A stretch of 64,000 bases of DNA from Aquilaria yunnanensis (taxonomy: Eukaryota > Streptophyta > Magnoliopsida > Malvales > Thymelaeaceae): contig CM077599.1 in NCBI GenBank assembly GCA_039654915.1, forward strand, positions 1,738,501 through 1,802,500, given 5' to 3'. The notes below the pieces were generated by a model. It did no database searches. It saw only the letters and a list, made by a program, of their open reading frames with translations, and was not told where the DNA came from. The translations under genes and the position numbers were made by a program. Of the stretch, positions 1 through 12,760 are shown piece after piece. Positions within the stretch are counted from its first letter, which is position 1; each line of letters starts with the position of its first letter.

Positions 1-1601
1 ATATGATCATCTCAATCTATTATTTGTAAATGTATTATCATCTAAGTCTCAGCTGCTTTTGGTACCCCATTCAATTACAGTTCTCCCATTTTATTACGAT
101 TTTTCTCGTAACCACCAATTTAAAAAATAGACTACGTAGATTTGTCCATTGTAAAGCTCAAATTAGATGCTGCTCTTATTGACAATTGTAAAGGAATTTT
201 GTGGAAGAGGAAAAAAATTATAAAAGTGATTGAGAATAATCGAGTAGAGTAATATTAAAAAAATCAACCGTCCAAACCTAGATTTATATCTATGCCTAAC
301 TGGATAGATATTGAATAAAGAAGAAGAAACGATGAGGAGGAAAATGAGAGTTTACGGTTCGGATGAAAAATTTAGTCATATCATAATTTTTAATGTATAT
401 GTTCATACATAAATATATGAGCAATATGAGTAATTTAGTAATATACATAAATATATGAGTAAGTTAGTAATGTCATAATTTTTATTATATATTTATACAC
501 ATATTTCGAGTTCAATTCCACCTTGGTTGGTTTCATGTGAGACCAGAACTAACAAAAAAAATTATAATTTTCCTATATGTGGAATCAATTCACAAATCAT
601 GATCTATATTTACCCTATCTAACCCAACCAAATTGGGGTGGTTCGAGCTGAGTTTTGTGTTTACTTAACTCATGCTAATCTTTACTAATTTTTTTTTGTT
701 TTACTTAGCTATTTGCATGTTTCTTTAAATTATTTGTTGTTAAATACCTTACATATTTGCATCATATATTGAATATCCATACATAAATATAAAAAACAAA
801 TACTACATATCTCTTTACTGTATTATGTACTATAACATCATATAGAACCACATTATTCCCTCATTTCATGTACCGTATAAATTAATTTACCTATACCATG
901 AACTCTACCATACCTTATATTATATAACTATGATTTCGTTGTTAAAAAATTTTTTAAATAGAAAACAAATGGAGAAATTACAATAGGAAAAAAGTTCGCA
1001 CTAACTTAATATAGGCAATAAGTTTTACGTAGTATGTAGTTCTTGGGAGTCTGGATTAGCCTCATTATACAATGTTTCTACACAATTTACTACTTCGTTC
1101 TGGTTAAAGGTGATACTACTAACTAGTTCTTTCATCATGTAAAATTAAGACAAAAGGATCCTCTCTCCCCTTATCTCTTTATGTTTTCTATGAAAGCTTT
1201 TCATAGTTATATGGGCCGGTTACAAACTTTGGAGAAGCTGGTTTGAATGCTAGTAGGAATGGTCCTTTTATTGACCAACTTTTTTTTATTCTGATTGTTT
1301 AGTGTTCTTCTATCCCTTAAAAAAAGTAATGATAGCTATCAAGAATATATTACAATTATTTGAGCAACCAGTTAGATAAGAGATTAATTTATCTAAATTA
1401 GAGTAGAAGTTTAGTAATAATATCCCAAACTCCATTATTTCGGAATTTTGCATTATTATCTCATTCCCAATCAACTATAGGATTCTAAATTATCTTCTTT
1501 ATGCCAAGATCTATCTAAGACTAGTTCATTCTAGTTTCTAGCAGATAAATTTCTAAGCAATTTTTCTTTTTGCCAAACAGATGATTTTGTTCAAAAAAAA
1601 C
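1..1601. other. AT-rich intergenic DNA
   Basis: I see no gene here. The sequence is strongly AT-rich, with short direct duplications around 405-475 (two copies of a run containing aatatatgag) and no long open frame with recognisable content. Confidence 0.6.
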
Positions 1602-2610
1602 TTACGGAGGATCATACAAGTCCCGAACTAAAAAAGCTTGAAAAAAAAAAGATAAGGGACAATGTGTCCACACAATATATCTCATCTCTTTCTTGTACCA
1701 AGACGCTAAAGCATCAACAACCTTATTAACAGACATGGGAACAAAAGTTATACAGTGGGAAGTAAACTTGCTTCGAATCTTGACAATATCAATGATAATG
1801 TCATTAATTTCCCACGGACCTCTATTTGTGCTGCAAGCATCCACCAAAACTCTAGAACTTGTTTATATGACAATCTGCACAAGCTTTATTTGGCTGGCTT
1901 TTTTAAAAGCTTCTTGAATTGCCATGGCCTCAGCTACAAGCCCATAAAGGCAGATTGAGTGAACGTGAAAAAAGCACCAGCTATGACCAACTGCCCCTCA
2001 CTATTTTGCATTACAACACTTGTGCCTGCATTTCCAGCATGAGCTTCATATGTTGCATCAATGTTGATCCTAATAACTCCAGCACTAGGCTTTGACCAAT
2101 ATAGATTAACAGGATTAGCAAGAACCTCAACCTCAAGCATCTTCAATATATTCCAAAATTTTAAAAATCTTTTTCCATTCTTGACAATTACTTGTGTAGG
2201 ATTAAGTTTTTTATGTTTAAAAATAACAGAGTTCTTTACCAACCAAATATTAGAAAAAAGCAACTTCAGATAGAAAAGCTTGGCCATTCTTTACTATGCC
2301 CCCCATTTTGCAAAACAAGTCAAACAGACATCAATCAAAAGAAGTAATAAATCTCTCATCCACAATATAGTCTAGCACACTAAACTAAACAGGTTTAATC
2401 CCATCACAAAGTAACAAAGCATGCTCCATAATTTCCTAATCATCACAGAAAGGGCACTTACCATCATATGTCAGATGTCTTTTCATCCTATTAACATTTG
2501 TTGCCAGATAGTTTTGACAAACCCACCACATGAAATTCACAATTTTAGTTGGCCCTTTTCAGTTTCTACATGTGTTTCCATGGCCTGGGGTCCAGGCAGT
2601 AAAATGTAAA
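1602..2610 (-). mobile_element. Decayed LINE fragment (zf-RVT and RNase H part)
   Basis: On the minus strand, about 2480-2420 reads as a piece of the zinc-binding region found after plant LINE reverse transcriptases (KCPFCDD followed by EIMEHAL). The stretch 2287-1934 then encodes the start of a LINE-type RNase H domain, with a WSKPSAGVIRINIDAT segment and GNAGTSVVMQNSEGQLV. The stretch 1847-1602 continues with the domain's C-terminal end (NKVVDALASWYKK). Frames are interrupted between these blocks, so this is a dead 3' portion of an L1-type element. The 5' half and a clear poly-A tail or target duplication were not found. Confidence 0.55.
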
Positions 2611-2614
2611 AGGA

Positions 2615-4310
2615 TTAGCAAAAAATTGGATAGTTGGAAGTGAAAGTTCTTGAATAATGCAGGCCATTTAAATCTAATACATTCCACACTAACTTTTTTT
2701 CTTGTCTAAATTATGTCCCTTTTTGAAGTGTTAGTATCTCTATTAGATAAACTTTCAAGCAAGTTTGTTAAATTTTGATGGTCAAGCACGCAAGATAAAA
2801 AGGGACTTCATCTTAAGAACAAATACCTATTTAAGCTGCCAAATGGCTTAGGGGTTTGAGCATTAATGATATACAATTTTTTAATCAAGCTTTACTAGCC
2901 AAAATATTCTAGAAAATTTTGGCTAGAAATTTTGACACGCTGGTGTGTAGAGCGCCCACTACCAAGTGTAGTAGTTCTCAATCAATTTGGACAGTGAAAA
3001 GTAAAGGTAATGCCACCCTTATCAGGCAATGTCTTTTACATGGGCGTAATATTCTTTGTCACACACATCGATGGATTATTGTAGATGGTAATTTGATTTG
3101 GGCATGACATGACTATTGGACTCTAGGCATCTCCCTAGATGTTCTTAGAGCAATGGGTCAAAGTTTCCAAAACCATAAAACTCTTAAAGTTTCAAACCTT
3201 TCTTTAGGGGCATAGGCAAGGATGGAATAGGGAACTCATTTGTCTTTTTTTTCCTGAGCAGATTTTGAAGCTTATTTTTACCCTTTCTTCCCTTTCTGTA
3301 ACTCTAGGTACTGATGTTATCCATTGATAAGGAAATTAAAGTGGTCACTACTCATCAAATAAGGGTTATGTGTTTGAGCTGCTTAACCAAATGTCTATTT
3401 ATCCAAATTTGTATAGAGCAATAATGTCCTCTCATGGGATCTCCATTTTTTCCAGGTCCTCAAAAGGCGCTGGGGTTCAAACATCTCACAAAACTTTAAG
3501 ATGTTCTTTTAGAAATGCCTAATGAATGTCTTACCAACTACAACTAACCTCGCTTTACAAAAAGGACTAGTCAACCCTTAGCGTTTAAGATGCAACTCAT
3601 ATAAAAAGTCATCTTTTCACCTTTTCTATGGTTGCCAAAGTTTCAGAAATATCAAGGGAAGCTTTTGTGTCAATCGTATATCCATAGACACCCACTCATT
3701 TGAATCTTGGCTTTTGACATCCTTGCTTCCCGAAAGAAATGATATGTGGATTGGCTATTTTATTTAGTCTCCACTCTATTGATGCTCTTGTTGGGTAAGA
3801 ATGAGCTTGTGTTCTAGGACATTCCATTTAATGCACAATCTTTCATTTCCAAAAGAAATGTTCTTTTCCAAATGTTAAAGACTTCATAAGATTACAAACA
3901 ACATTTGTCTTCATTTATGGATACCCGATCAAAACCCTTTATGCTACACTTGGGGTATTAGTAAATGGAAAAGACAAGTTGATATTCTGCAGTTATTTGT
4001 GGTAAATGGAGCTTGGTGAAGATCTTTAGAGTCATGGCTTGGAGTGGCTGCATGGCTATAAATGGGTATTAATGCTCCTTAGAGACTTCAAGATGGTCAT
4101 TGTTTGCAAAACTATGAAAGCAAACTCATAGCTGTCCTAGGAGCTGTGCATGCAGCTTTACAACTCTCACTATAGGATGTTGCTATTTTATTTGATTGTT
4201 CCCAAATAATGACGGTCTTGCAAGGGAAGGTGATGCTTAGTTTCCCCTAGTAAGTCTAGTCCAAGACATTAGATCTTCAATTAAGATCTTGACTCGCTGT
4301 TCTCTAATGA
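2615..4310 (+). mobile_element. Second decayed LINE fragment, opposite orientation
   Basis: Read on the plus strand with many stops and shifts, about 2612-2700 resembles the thumb region of plant LINE reverse transcriptase (RISKKLDSWK, then NNAGHLNLIHSTLTFF). About 3450-3560 resembles the zf-RVT region, and about 4090-4210 an RNase H stretch (LIAVLGAVHAALQLSL, then VAILFDCSQIM). No frame stays open for long. It lies back to back with the minus-strand fragment at 1602-2610. The assignment rests on motif order in a broken translation and is moderate at best. Confidence 0.4.
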
Positions 4311-7300
4311 TTATACCTCAATAGTATGTATATCTAGCTCATTTTCATGTAGTTTGTTTACTTTCTCTACTTTCCTTGTAACTTTATTTTTATTGTGATT
4401 AGCAAAAATAAAATGTAGATGCTGGATAAGCTGGGTTGACCGAGTTACCGGGAAATTAATTGGCAACTTTATAACGTTCGGCCTAATCATCCCGCTCTTC
4501 ACGCTGCAAGTTGGAATAGCTAATTCATTTCCACAGCAAGCCAGCACTATTATTTTTTTTTTCTTTCTAAATCCAAGCAAAGCACTATTGAAAAGTATGG
4601 TTTTGGCATGCTTTTTGTTTTTTTTTTTACATGTACAGATGCTTTTCAATAATAGTTAAACTAAAATCAATATTACTCCATTTAATTGAATATTAGACCA
4701 ATAGAGTAATATAATACATAATATTAATATAAAATAAAAAGTAATAAAACAAAAATAATATATTTCTGAAATTTCAAAGTGAACTAAATATAAGTGTTCA
4801 ATTACTTAAAAACGTGGAGTATTGTTTTTAAGATTTTTAAGTTGGAGAGCATTTCAAACAGAAAAACAACAAATAAATCAGATCGAATGGTGTATGAACA
4901 TTTTTTTTACGTCCCAAATTTCAGCGGATCCGCAGTAGGTAGGGAAATTTGCCTTTTCCTAATCTAATTTATACGCTTCGGAAAACTACAACAATTAGAT
5001 GGTTATTATAATATGTGTTCTCTTTTGGGTACTTCAGAAAGTTGAAGGAAAACAAAGAAACAAGGATAGAAAATAAAAATGGCGGACAAATTAAAGCCTA
5101 TTCCAATTGCCCCGGCCCTCTAATTTCAGAATATTCTCAGTCAACCAGTGGCAGCCCACCATTTGGTCACAGGCCCAGCTCCGCCCCCATTCCTCCTTCA
5201 CCAACCACTATCCTATACCATTTATGGAATGGACTGAAGCCTACTCAAATTTCCCATATCGGCCATAGGGCTCAACTTGCCATTAGCTGGATCGGGATCA
5301 GTCGACCTAGCCACTGGCTCGGGGTACATAAAGCACCACCACAGGAAGGTTGAGATTGAGGTTACAAATTAAATGTACATATTTATTGAAGATGCTTTTC
5401 CGTTTGTTTATAGAAGCAATTCACAAATTAACTTTCATATGAAAGGCAATAAGTGGTAACGCATGGATTGTTTTGCTTGAATTTCCTAACTCTATAAAAT
5501 TTTGTGCCTGATTGTAACAGAAAATAACAAAATTTTGTAAGTGCTATATATCACATTCTAAATATAATCTATATATCCTATTGTTGTGTGCTGAATTTGT
5601 ACGGTAAAAGAACTTAATCATTGTTAATTTGGACATGGAAGGTGATAATTAAGAAAGCACTCAATCATGCCATTAAAATGACTCAACTTACGAACAAAGT
5701 TTTGTCATGTCGTTTATATTTTCTTTAATATCTAACTGGTTACGGCTTCGAGATGGCTCAGGAAAAAAAATAATAAAAAGAAGATCATCTTTTTTATGCT
5801 CGATACATATACTAGACTTTAGTGCACGCATGTCTGTAAACATTCATTTCAACACTTTTGTACTTCATGATGATGATCATACTATAACTAATTCCTAAAA
5901 TATCAACTTTTAACATGATTCGAAATATCGGAAAGAGAGACGGGAAGAGAGAGACAGATTTGATTATGAGAAATTAATGCATGAACCTAAAGATTTGATT
6001 ATGGGAAATTAATACATACTATATTCATCTCATATTCTTTACATCATTTAATTTTTTCACATAGTTTAACTTAAATTTATTCATATTAGTATTTGTTAGA
6101 AAAAATTAAAAAAATATATATTCATAAACTATATGCCTTAATTTATCATTTTTATATAAAAATTCTTCATTTATATACTAAAATATTAAAAATAAAAAAT
6201 TTTAGATTAATTACTAAAAAAGTAAATATTACAAAAAATATGAGACGAGGATATCGTCAGATTTGCACATGATTAAGCACTAAAATCCAACAGCACATGA
6301 CGCGTCCGTCAATTGTTAGAAACATTAAACTATGACTGCCCTTTAAGTAGGTAAGGGCGTGAAGATTTGGCTGCAATGCTTGTACATTGTGACTAAAATA
6401 ATTATGTCCTAACAATTCAGAAAAGTGTGCGCATAAGACGCACAGGCTTAAATGGACCTAGGTTTTTAATAAAGGAAGGGTCAAAATAATTTTTATCTTA
6501 AATTATAATTTTTATAAGAAAATTCAATCAATTTTAAAGAATAATCAGAATACTTTTTCTTTAAATTTAAAAAAAATTAAAAACATTTTACAATTTTAGG
6601 GGGCTGAGGCCCCTCTTATGACCCTCAAGTGCCCCCCCCCCCCACACACACATATATATATATATATATGCCGTATTATAAAATCTTTGTATTTAATAGC
6701 TTCCAAATCATTTGTGGAGTAATTATTATCTAGCTATGATAGTAATATTTTATAACTCTCTCCACTTGTTGAGTAAGTATAATGTGCTCCATATCCCTTA
6801 TGTTGATATATATTTGTATTTTAATATTACCCTTTACAATAAAAAATAAGTGTGAACACATCAATTTTTGTGTTTATCTAAAATTAGAGATATATACAAA
6901 TTAGATATCAAATATATACAAATTTGATATATAAAAAATTGAAGAATTTGTACAAATAATGTGTGACATGTGTGCAAATGAGATCATAAATATATTTTCA
7001 GCAATATATATAAGTTCAACCTTTAAAAAAAAACATGTATAAATGTGTCAAATCCAACTTTCCATCAAAATTAAAGATATATACAAATTAGATGACAGAT
7101 ATACATGAAACTGTATATATAAAGTAAGTGATAGATAAATACAAAATATGTAAAATATATGTACAAATGGGATTACTAAATTATTATTGATATATTATTA
7201 TTTTTTTTGTAAATAACTTTATTACTCGTTATACATTGCTTTTTACATGTGTACCCATGAATTGAATTTTTAGCTTAAAGAAAGTTGGGGTAAATTTATG

Positions 7301-9286
7301 TAATAGGATAAACTTTATGGGCTAAAAGCAACTAAGCCCAAAAATTGCAAAACAAATTGAGGTTTTGGATTGGAACCGCCACCTTGTTTCTTTGATTCAA
7401 CATTGAGATGACAAGATGAGGACAATGACAGCTTGGGCTCCAACGGCGACAGTGGAGGCAGCTTCCAAGCATGCTGATAGAGCATGGTGATATCGGATGG
7501 TGGCAGATCAAAAACTGAAACCTGATGTGCTGGAGGGCTTCCCGATCAGCTGCTCTTCCTCAGTTTGGAGTCAGCGAGCAAATGATGGCATAGGCCGGCG
7601 AAACGCCGATGGAAAGAGGGAAATGCATCGTTCAGAACTGCGCTGTCATTGGATAACGAGCCATATGGACAAAGTTGAGGAGGAAGATAAAGACAATTTT
7701 ATAATTAGAGTGTCTGAATAAGAGTAAAAATACATTTAAACCCATTCGGCATATATGTCGCAGGGTACACCCAAGGCGTTAAATACTGTTATTGTTAAGT
7801 ATATTACACATTGAATTTTTAAGTTATAGTGTATTATATATTATACTACATATCGTTACCGTTTTTATAAAAAAATAAATATTAAAACATTATTTTAAGA
7901 TAACATAATTTGTTTAATAATTTATTTTTATATTTTATATGCATTTTAATTTTTCTCATCATAATTTTATATGACAGAAGATATTCAATTGAGGTAGCAT
8001 GCATTAGAAATTCAATTAAGGGATATTGTTCAACATCACAATAACCTTCAAGCTGTTACCAGCCATTAAATTTTTATATTAATTAAGAAAAGTAAAAAAA
8101 AATATAAAAGTAAATGTTTATTTTATGATATATGTATTATTTATATTTTAATATTTTATATATTTATGATATTTTTTATGTAAAATGAAAAAGAATAGCT
8201 GTGAAAAATAAAATACTACGATACGTATCACGTGGTCTTTATTGTATACTATGATTTTTTTGACAAAATGCATACAAAAAGTGAGCAGTATGCAATATAC
8301 CGTAAAATATCACAGTATACCACGTAATAAAATGACAAATCGTGAAAACATTTGTATTCCATACTGCATACCTACGGTAAATGATATACCGCTACATTTA
8401 ACACTACGAATCTTGATTCATTGACTGTTTATAGATATAATTTATTATTTCTTATCTTTGGTATTGGGGAATATATTGTTGAGCATCTACATGTTAATCA
8501 TAAACGAACACCTTTGGTTTCTAAATGAATTTAAAGAAAAACAAAAAAAATGTAAATAAATTCAGATCAAACATTAAGAAAATAAAATAAAATAATAAAA
8601 ATAGGTCATACCAACTGGGAATGGAGGAATTAATTCTTTTAACGAATACTCATGGTTTAGAAATTTAGCGTTCAACTAAAACAATATGAAGAATATTGAA
8701 CGAATAAATCCAATGGGATCCACCAGACAGTTTGCAAGAGATGTCATGTTCAAAGATAATTGAATCAATGTCAAGCAAGTAATGGTTGCATCTAAAACGG
8801 TCTCAGGTACTTGCTAACGAACCGGAAAAGATAAAGAATGGGTAAAAGAGTTTGTAGCCGTAGGGAAAGGAAAATGGAAGAAGCGTTCAAAGTTAGAGTT
8901 TTGCGAGAAAAAGCCTAGGATACAGCCCACGGGTAAAAATGATGCCAAATCAAATGCTAAACTCACCATCCCCGTAATCTATAGGTCAAGTCAAGAGGTG
9001 GAGTGGGACCAGGAACCTGGGTAAGCAATGTGGGAACAAATTCTTTATTAACCTATACTCACTTTACAAAGATTCTGTCATTTCATTGGGTAGACTCAGA
9101 GAGGCCTTTAATTGTAGTTTGTCTTAGAACTCGAATGAGGGTTCAGCGCATTTGGGGGACCCAATCTCCAGTGAAAGCCCATTGGGCCTCTGCATAAAGC
9201 CGTACTCGGTAAGAGTTAAGAGAGGTTCTACGGTAAAAATTGTGAGAGTTGAAGTGAAAGTAATTGCCAAAATTGACAAGTCAAAG
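4311..9286. other. Intergenic DNA, no gene recognised
   Basis: This is AT-rich DNA with scattered short open frames that match nothing I know, including those at 5015-5353 and 7497-7721. It holds one compound microsatellite (6632-6669) and the 3' flank of the transporter gene at the right-hand end. About 6480-6630 ends in a small GGGGC..GCCCC inverted motif and may be a degraded MITE. Confidence 0.5.
6632..6669. repeat. Compound microsatellite (C)n(AC)n(AT)n
   Basis: A run of about 12 C is followed directly by CA repeats and then TA repeats. This is simple sequence likely to vary in length. Confidence 0.9.
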
Positions 9287-10860
9287 TCAATTTCCGTCAT
9301 TAGCATTTGCATTTGCATGACCAGGTCTTTCATCCTCAAACAAAGCATGAATCTCTTCCAGAGTCTTTCCCTTCGTCTCCGGCAAAAACAAATAGCAAAA
9401 CCCAAACGCTAGAACCATGATCCCACTCAATACCAAGAACACTCCTCCGAAACTAATCTTCTTGCTCACACTCAAAAAACTCATCGAAACCGCTCCGCTG
9501 ACCAGCCGGTTCACGGAAATCGCCAGACCCGTCCCATGGGCCCGTAACCTCAGCGGAAATATCTCCGACGAATACACCCAAGTCATCGGCCCAAGCCCAA
9601 TCGAGAAGAACGACACGTCAGCGCAAACAGCCACGATGCACGTGATGATGGCCCACACAGGTTTCTTCCTCGAATGTTCCAGAACTATCGACCCGGCTCC
9701 CAGCAAGATCAAAGCCACCGCCATCCCGCTCGTCCCTACCAGCAGAAGCGGCCGGCGGCCGAATCTGTCGGAGTAAAGGGCAGATATCAGCACGAACAGC
9801 GCCTTGCTTCCCCCCATTATCACGTTGATTCCGAAAAGCTTTCGCTTGTTCCGGATTCCGGCTGACTTGAAAACTGCCGGCAGGTAGTACATTACGGCAT
9901 CGTTTCCGGACGCTTGCATGAAGAAGTTGATCCCGATTGCGGCGATTAACATGCGCCGAACGGGTCGGCTCGGATCGAGAATCAGGTCTTCCCAGACGCC
10001 TCCGCCGACATGGACGGCGGAGGAATTCGGATCCATCGTCGCGGCTTTTGTGATCTCCTGTAGCCGAAACTCGGCCTCCTGAGGATTGTCTGAAATTCGG
10101 AGCAAAACCCGTTTGGCTTGCTCTTTTCTGTTCTTGATGACCAGCCAACGAGGAGATTCCGGCATGATTAGAGTCCCTAATCCGATTAAGATAGCCGGGA
10201 CCGCGGCGGCACCGAGCATTATTCGCCAGCCTAGTTTCAGGGGCATACCCGTTAGTGCATAATTAACAATGTAGCCGATGAGGATGCCGGTGACGATGAA
10301 GACTTCCGGAAGGGAGGTTAGGAAGCCACGCGTCATGGTCGGAGAGATCTCAGCGATGTAAAGGGGCGATATCATGAGAGCGTAACCGACACCGACTCCA
10401 GCAACAGCTCTGCCGGCGAAGAGTAGGGCGAAAGTCGGGGCGAGACCAGTTAAGAGCGCGCCGATCAGAAATGTGGTGGCAGCTAATACGATGGTGAATC
10501 GCCGGCCGATCAAATCGGAAGTCTTGCCGGAGGCGATGGACCCAATCAACGAGAATATATTCAGACTTCCGACGAGAATCTCGACTTGGACGGATGTGAT
10601 TTTGAGATGTTCCTTGATAAGTACAACAGCGCCACTCATAACACCAATATCTGCACAAAGTGTTGGACAAAATTACTTTGCCTGATAAGCGCTGAAGACA
10701 CACAACCACAGCTCGGTATTGAATCCAGAGACTCACCGTAGCCCAAGAGGATGGAATTGGTGGAGGCCAAGAGAGCACAGAGAAAAGCGTACTTGTTCAA
10801 CTGAGGCTTTGAAATAGCAGCTTCGGGCCGTTCGGAGACAACTTCTGGGTCCTCCATCAT
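9287..10860 (-). CDS. Polyol/monosaccharide H+ symporter (PLT-like), intact
   Basis: Two exons on the minus strand, 10860-10737 and 10650-9287, are separated by an 86 bp intron with a GTGAGT donor and a TGCAG acceptor. The 495 aa product is a major facilitator sugar transporter with twelve predicted membrane spans. The splice restores the TM1 motif GYDIGVMSG (residues 40-48); D42 sits where the proton-coupling Asp lies in related symporters. Further signatures are GRR (90-92), PESPRW (205-210), DRFGRRP in the second half, and LPETKG near the C terminus (PETKG 465-469). Family members import polyols, inositol or sugars with protons across the plasma membrane; the substrate cannot be read from sequence. 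The start is the first of two adjacent Met codons (MMEDPE). An in-frame upstream Met at 10947 would add a hydrophobic extension that I consider unlikely. A decayed paralogue lies 4.3 kb away on the same strand. Confidence 0.93.
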
Positions 10861-11452
10861 AGCCCCGAACCGAAAACACAACTCAAAGAGTAGATAGCAG
10901 ATCAACAAGTGAAGGAAAAGAAATGAAAGAGGGTAGGTATCCACCAAGTTGGTGGGATCCGTAAACAGGAGTTGAATTATAGAGGGCAGGAGCTGGAGAA
11001 ATGGAAGGAATGAAGAACACGTATTTGATGTTGGATAAGATTATAGTAGCAGAGCTGTGCGCGTCTGGCGGTCATTGGATTGTTTTTCAGTTAGGAAAGG
11101 AGACTATTCTTTCTCTTCTACTCTCACAGTTTTTCTTCCGACTCTCTCATTCATACACGAAGATTTGGATCTTGCAACACCAGAACTTGTTAACTCTGCG
11201 ACTAAATTCAACTCAACCCGTGAGCATGCGCGAACCACTAGTTGCTCCGTTCACTCACAAGATGTTTAGATGAACCTCCCCTCCCACGTTTTGTAAAATT
11301 AAGCACTCTTGAATACTTCTATAATAATATTATACTCTAGAAGAACTGTAATATTGGATTTATAATAAAATTTATTCTTAACAATTTAAATTAAGTTGAT
11401 TTAAGTTAAAAAGAACGGAGAATTAGTATTAATTTTTAACGTTTAAGTTTAG
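10861..11452. other. 5' flank of the transporter gene
   Basis: This is presumed leader and promoter of the minus-strand transporter. Open frames on the plus strand here have no recognisable content. I could not fix a TATA box or transcription start with confidence. Confidence 0.4.
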
Positions 11453-12751
11453 TGAAAATTGCCTACACCCTTGAGGTTTAGTGAAACTACATTTCTGTTC
11501 TCACTATTTCAAAAACTTACCATGACTACCCCTAAAACCTTAAAATCCCTATCCTTACAACCTCCGCCGTTAACATCGTTAAAACACCTAATCTAACTTA
11601 CATTTACACCCTCCACAGAAAAGATAAAATAGTTGTTTTGCCCTCCTACTAGCTCCTTTCATAAAAATTTTGCCCTCAACTTTTGCATCTAAGTTTGAAC
11701 AACAAATAAAACTAAAATTTTATGTACTTTTTTCACAAATCTAATCCAGCAACAGCAAAATCTGAGACCCAAATTCATCGCCGCCCATGAAATCCTTCAT
11801 CGCCTCGCCTCTGTCTTCACCGGCAGATCACTCTTCGCACCGCCGCACTTCGATCCCTTTCTCACCCTCACTCCCATCTCTGTTCTCCATCCCTGCTCTC
11901 CACATTCGACACGAACCAGCTCGTGATCCAGCCACCACCGTACTCAATCGGACTCAATGGGACTCAATCAGAGAAGTGGGAGAACGGAACCCATGAACAA
12001 CAATTGTCAGACCCATATTCGACGTTCATCTACAATCCTTCTTGAAAGCAAAATTCAGAACTCGAATCGCCCCTGTGATTCTTGCATAATCAGAATCGCC
12101 TTCGCCGCCTCGATGTCGCTGCGAAATGGCCGCCGCCGCCTCGACCTTGCTGCTGAATCACCGACGCCGCCTCCGTCTCGCGGCGGAATCGCCACCGCCG
12201 CCTCGATCTTGCTTTACTGTTTTCCCTCTCAGCCACCAACTCTGAGGAAACTGCCTCGACGGAGAACGGATGATGGGAGAGAGCCCAGCACGCGAAACCA
12301 ATTCCCCCACCCAAAACCCACATCGCCGAACCAGCACGCGAAAAAGTGGGTTCGATAATTGTTGGGTTCAATAATTGAAGAAGCTCGTGGAGGGGAAGCA
12401 GTGGGCGAGATGGCCGGTTTGCAGACCTAGATTTGAGTTTTGAACCCAGATGGCATTGGGAAAAAACCACGGAGGACCGGATTGGAGGATAAGCAAACCC
12501 AGGCGGATTTATGTGTAAATTTGGGTAGCTTATTAGATGTAAAAGTTTAGGGGGCAAAGTGACCTAAAGAAGAAGACTAGAAGGAATAAATGAGTTTTTC
12601 CTTTTTTGGTAACGGTCTTGACAAAAAGTTAGCTCTAGAGAGGGGTAAATGTAGGTCTCACTGAACCTGAGGGGGTTAGGATAGGGTTATAAAAAAATGA
12701 GGATACAAGTGTAGGTTTCAATAAATCTAGGAGATTTAGGTAATTTTTCCC
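11453..12751. mobile_element. TIR element with GC-rich cargo (Pack-MULE-like)
   Basis: The two ends form an imperfect terminal inverted repeat. The left end reads TGAAAATTGCCTACACC and the reverse complement of the right end reads GGGAAAAATTACCTAAAT. Both continue with a similar GGTTTAGTGAAAC or GATTTATTGAAAC stretch. Flanking 9-mers TAAGTTTAG (11444-11452) and TAAGTTTTT (12752-12760) match at 7 of 9 positions, as for a worn Mutator-type duplication. The interior, about 11780-12350, is strikingly GC-rich (CGCCGCC runs) and open on both strands, but I recognise no protein. A captured gene fragment is plausible; the parent is unknown. Confidence 0.5.
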
Positions 12752-12760
12752 TAAGTTTTT

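Noticed and set aside
5015..5353. 112-codon frame
   Set aside because: No recognisable domain, codon pattern or splice context; treated as chance.
9003..9412. Plus-strand frames overlapping the transporter 3' end
   Set aside because: Mirror images of the minus-strand gene and its 3' UTR.
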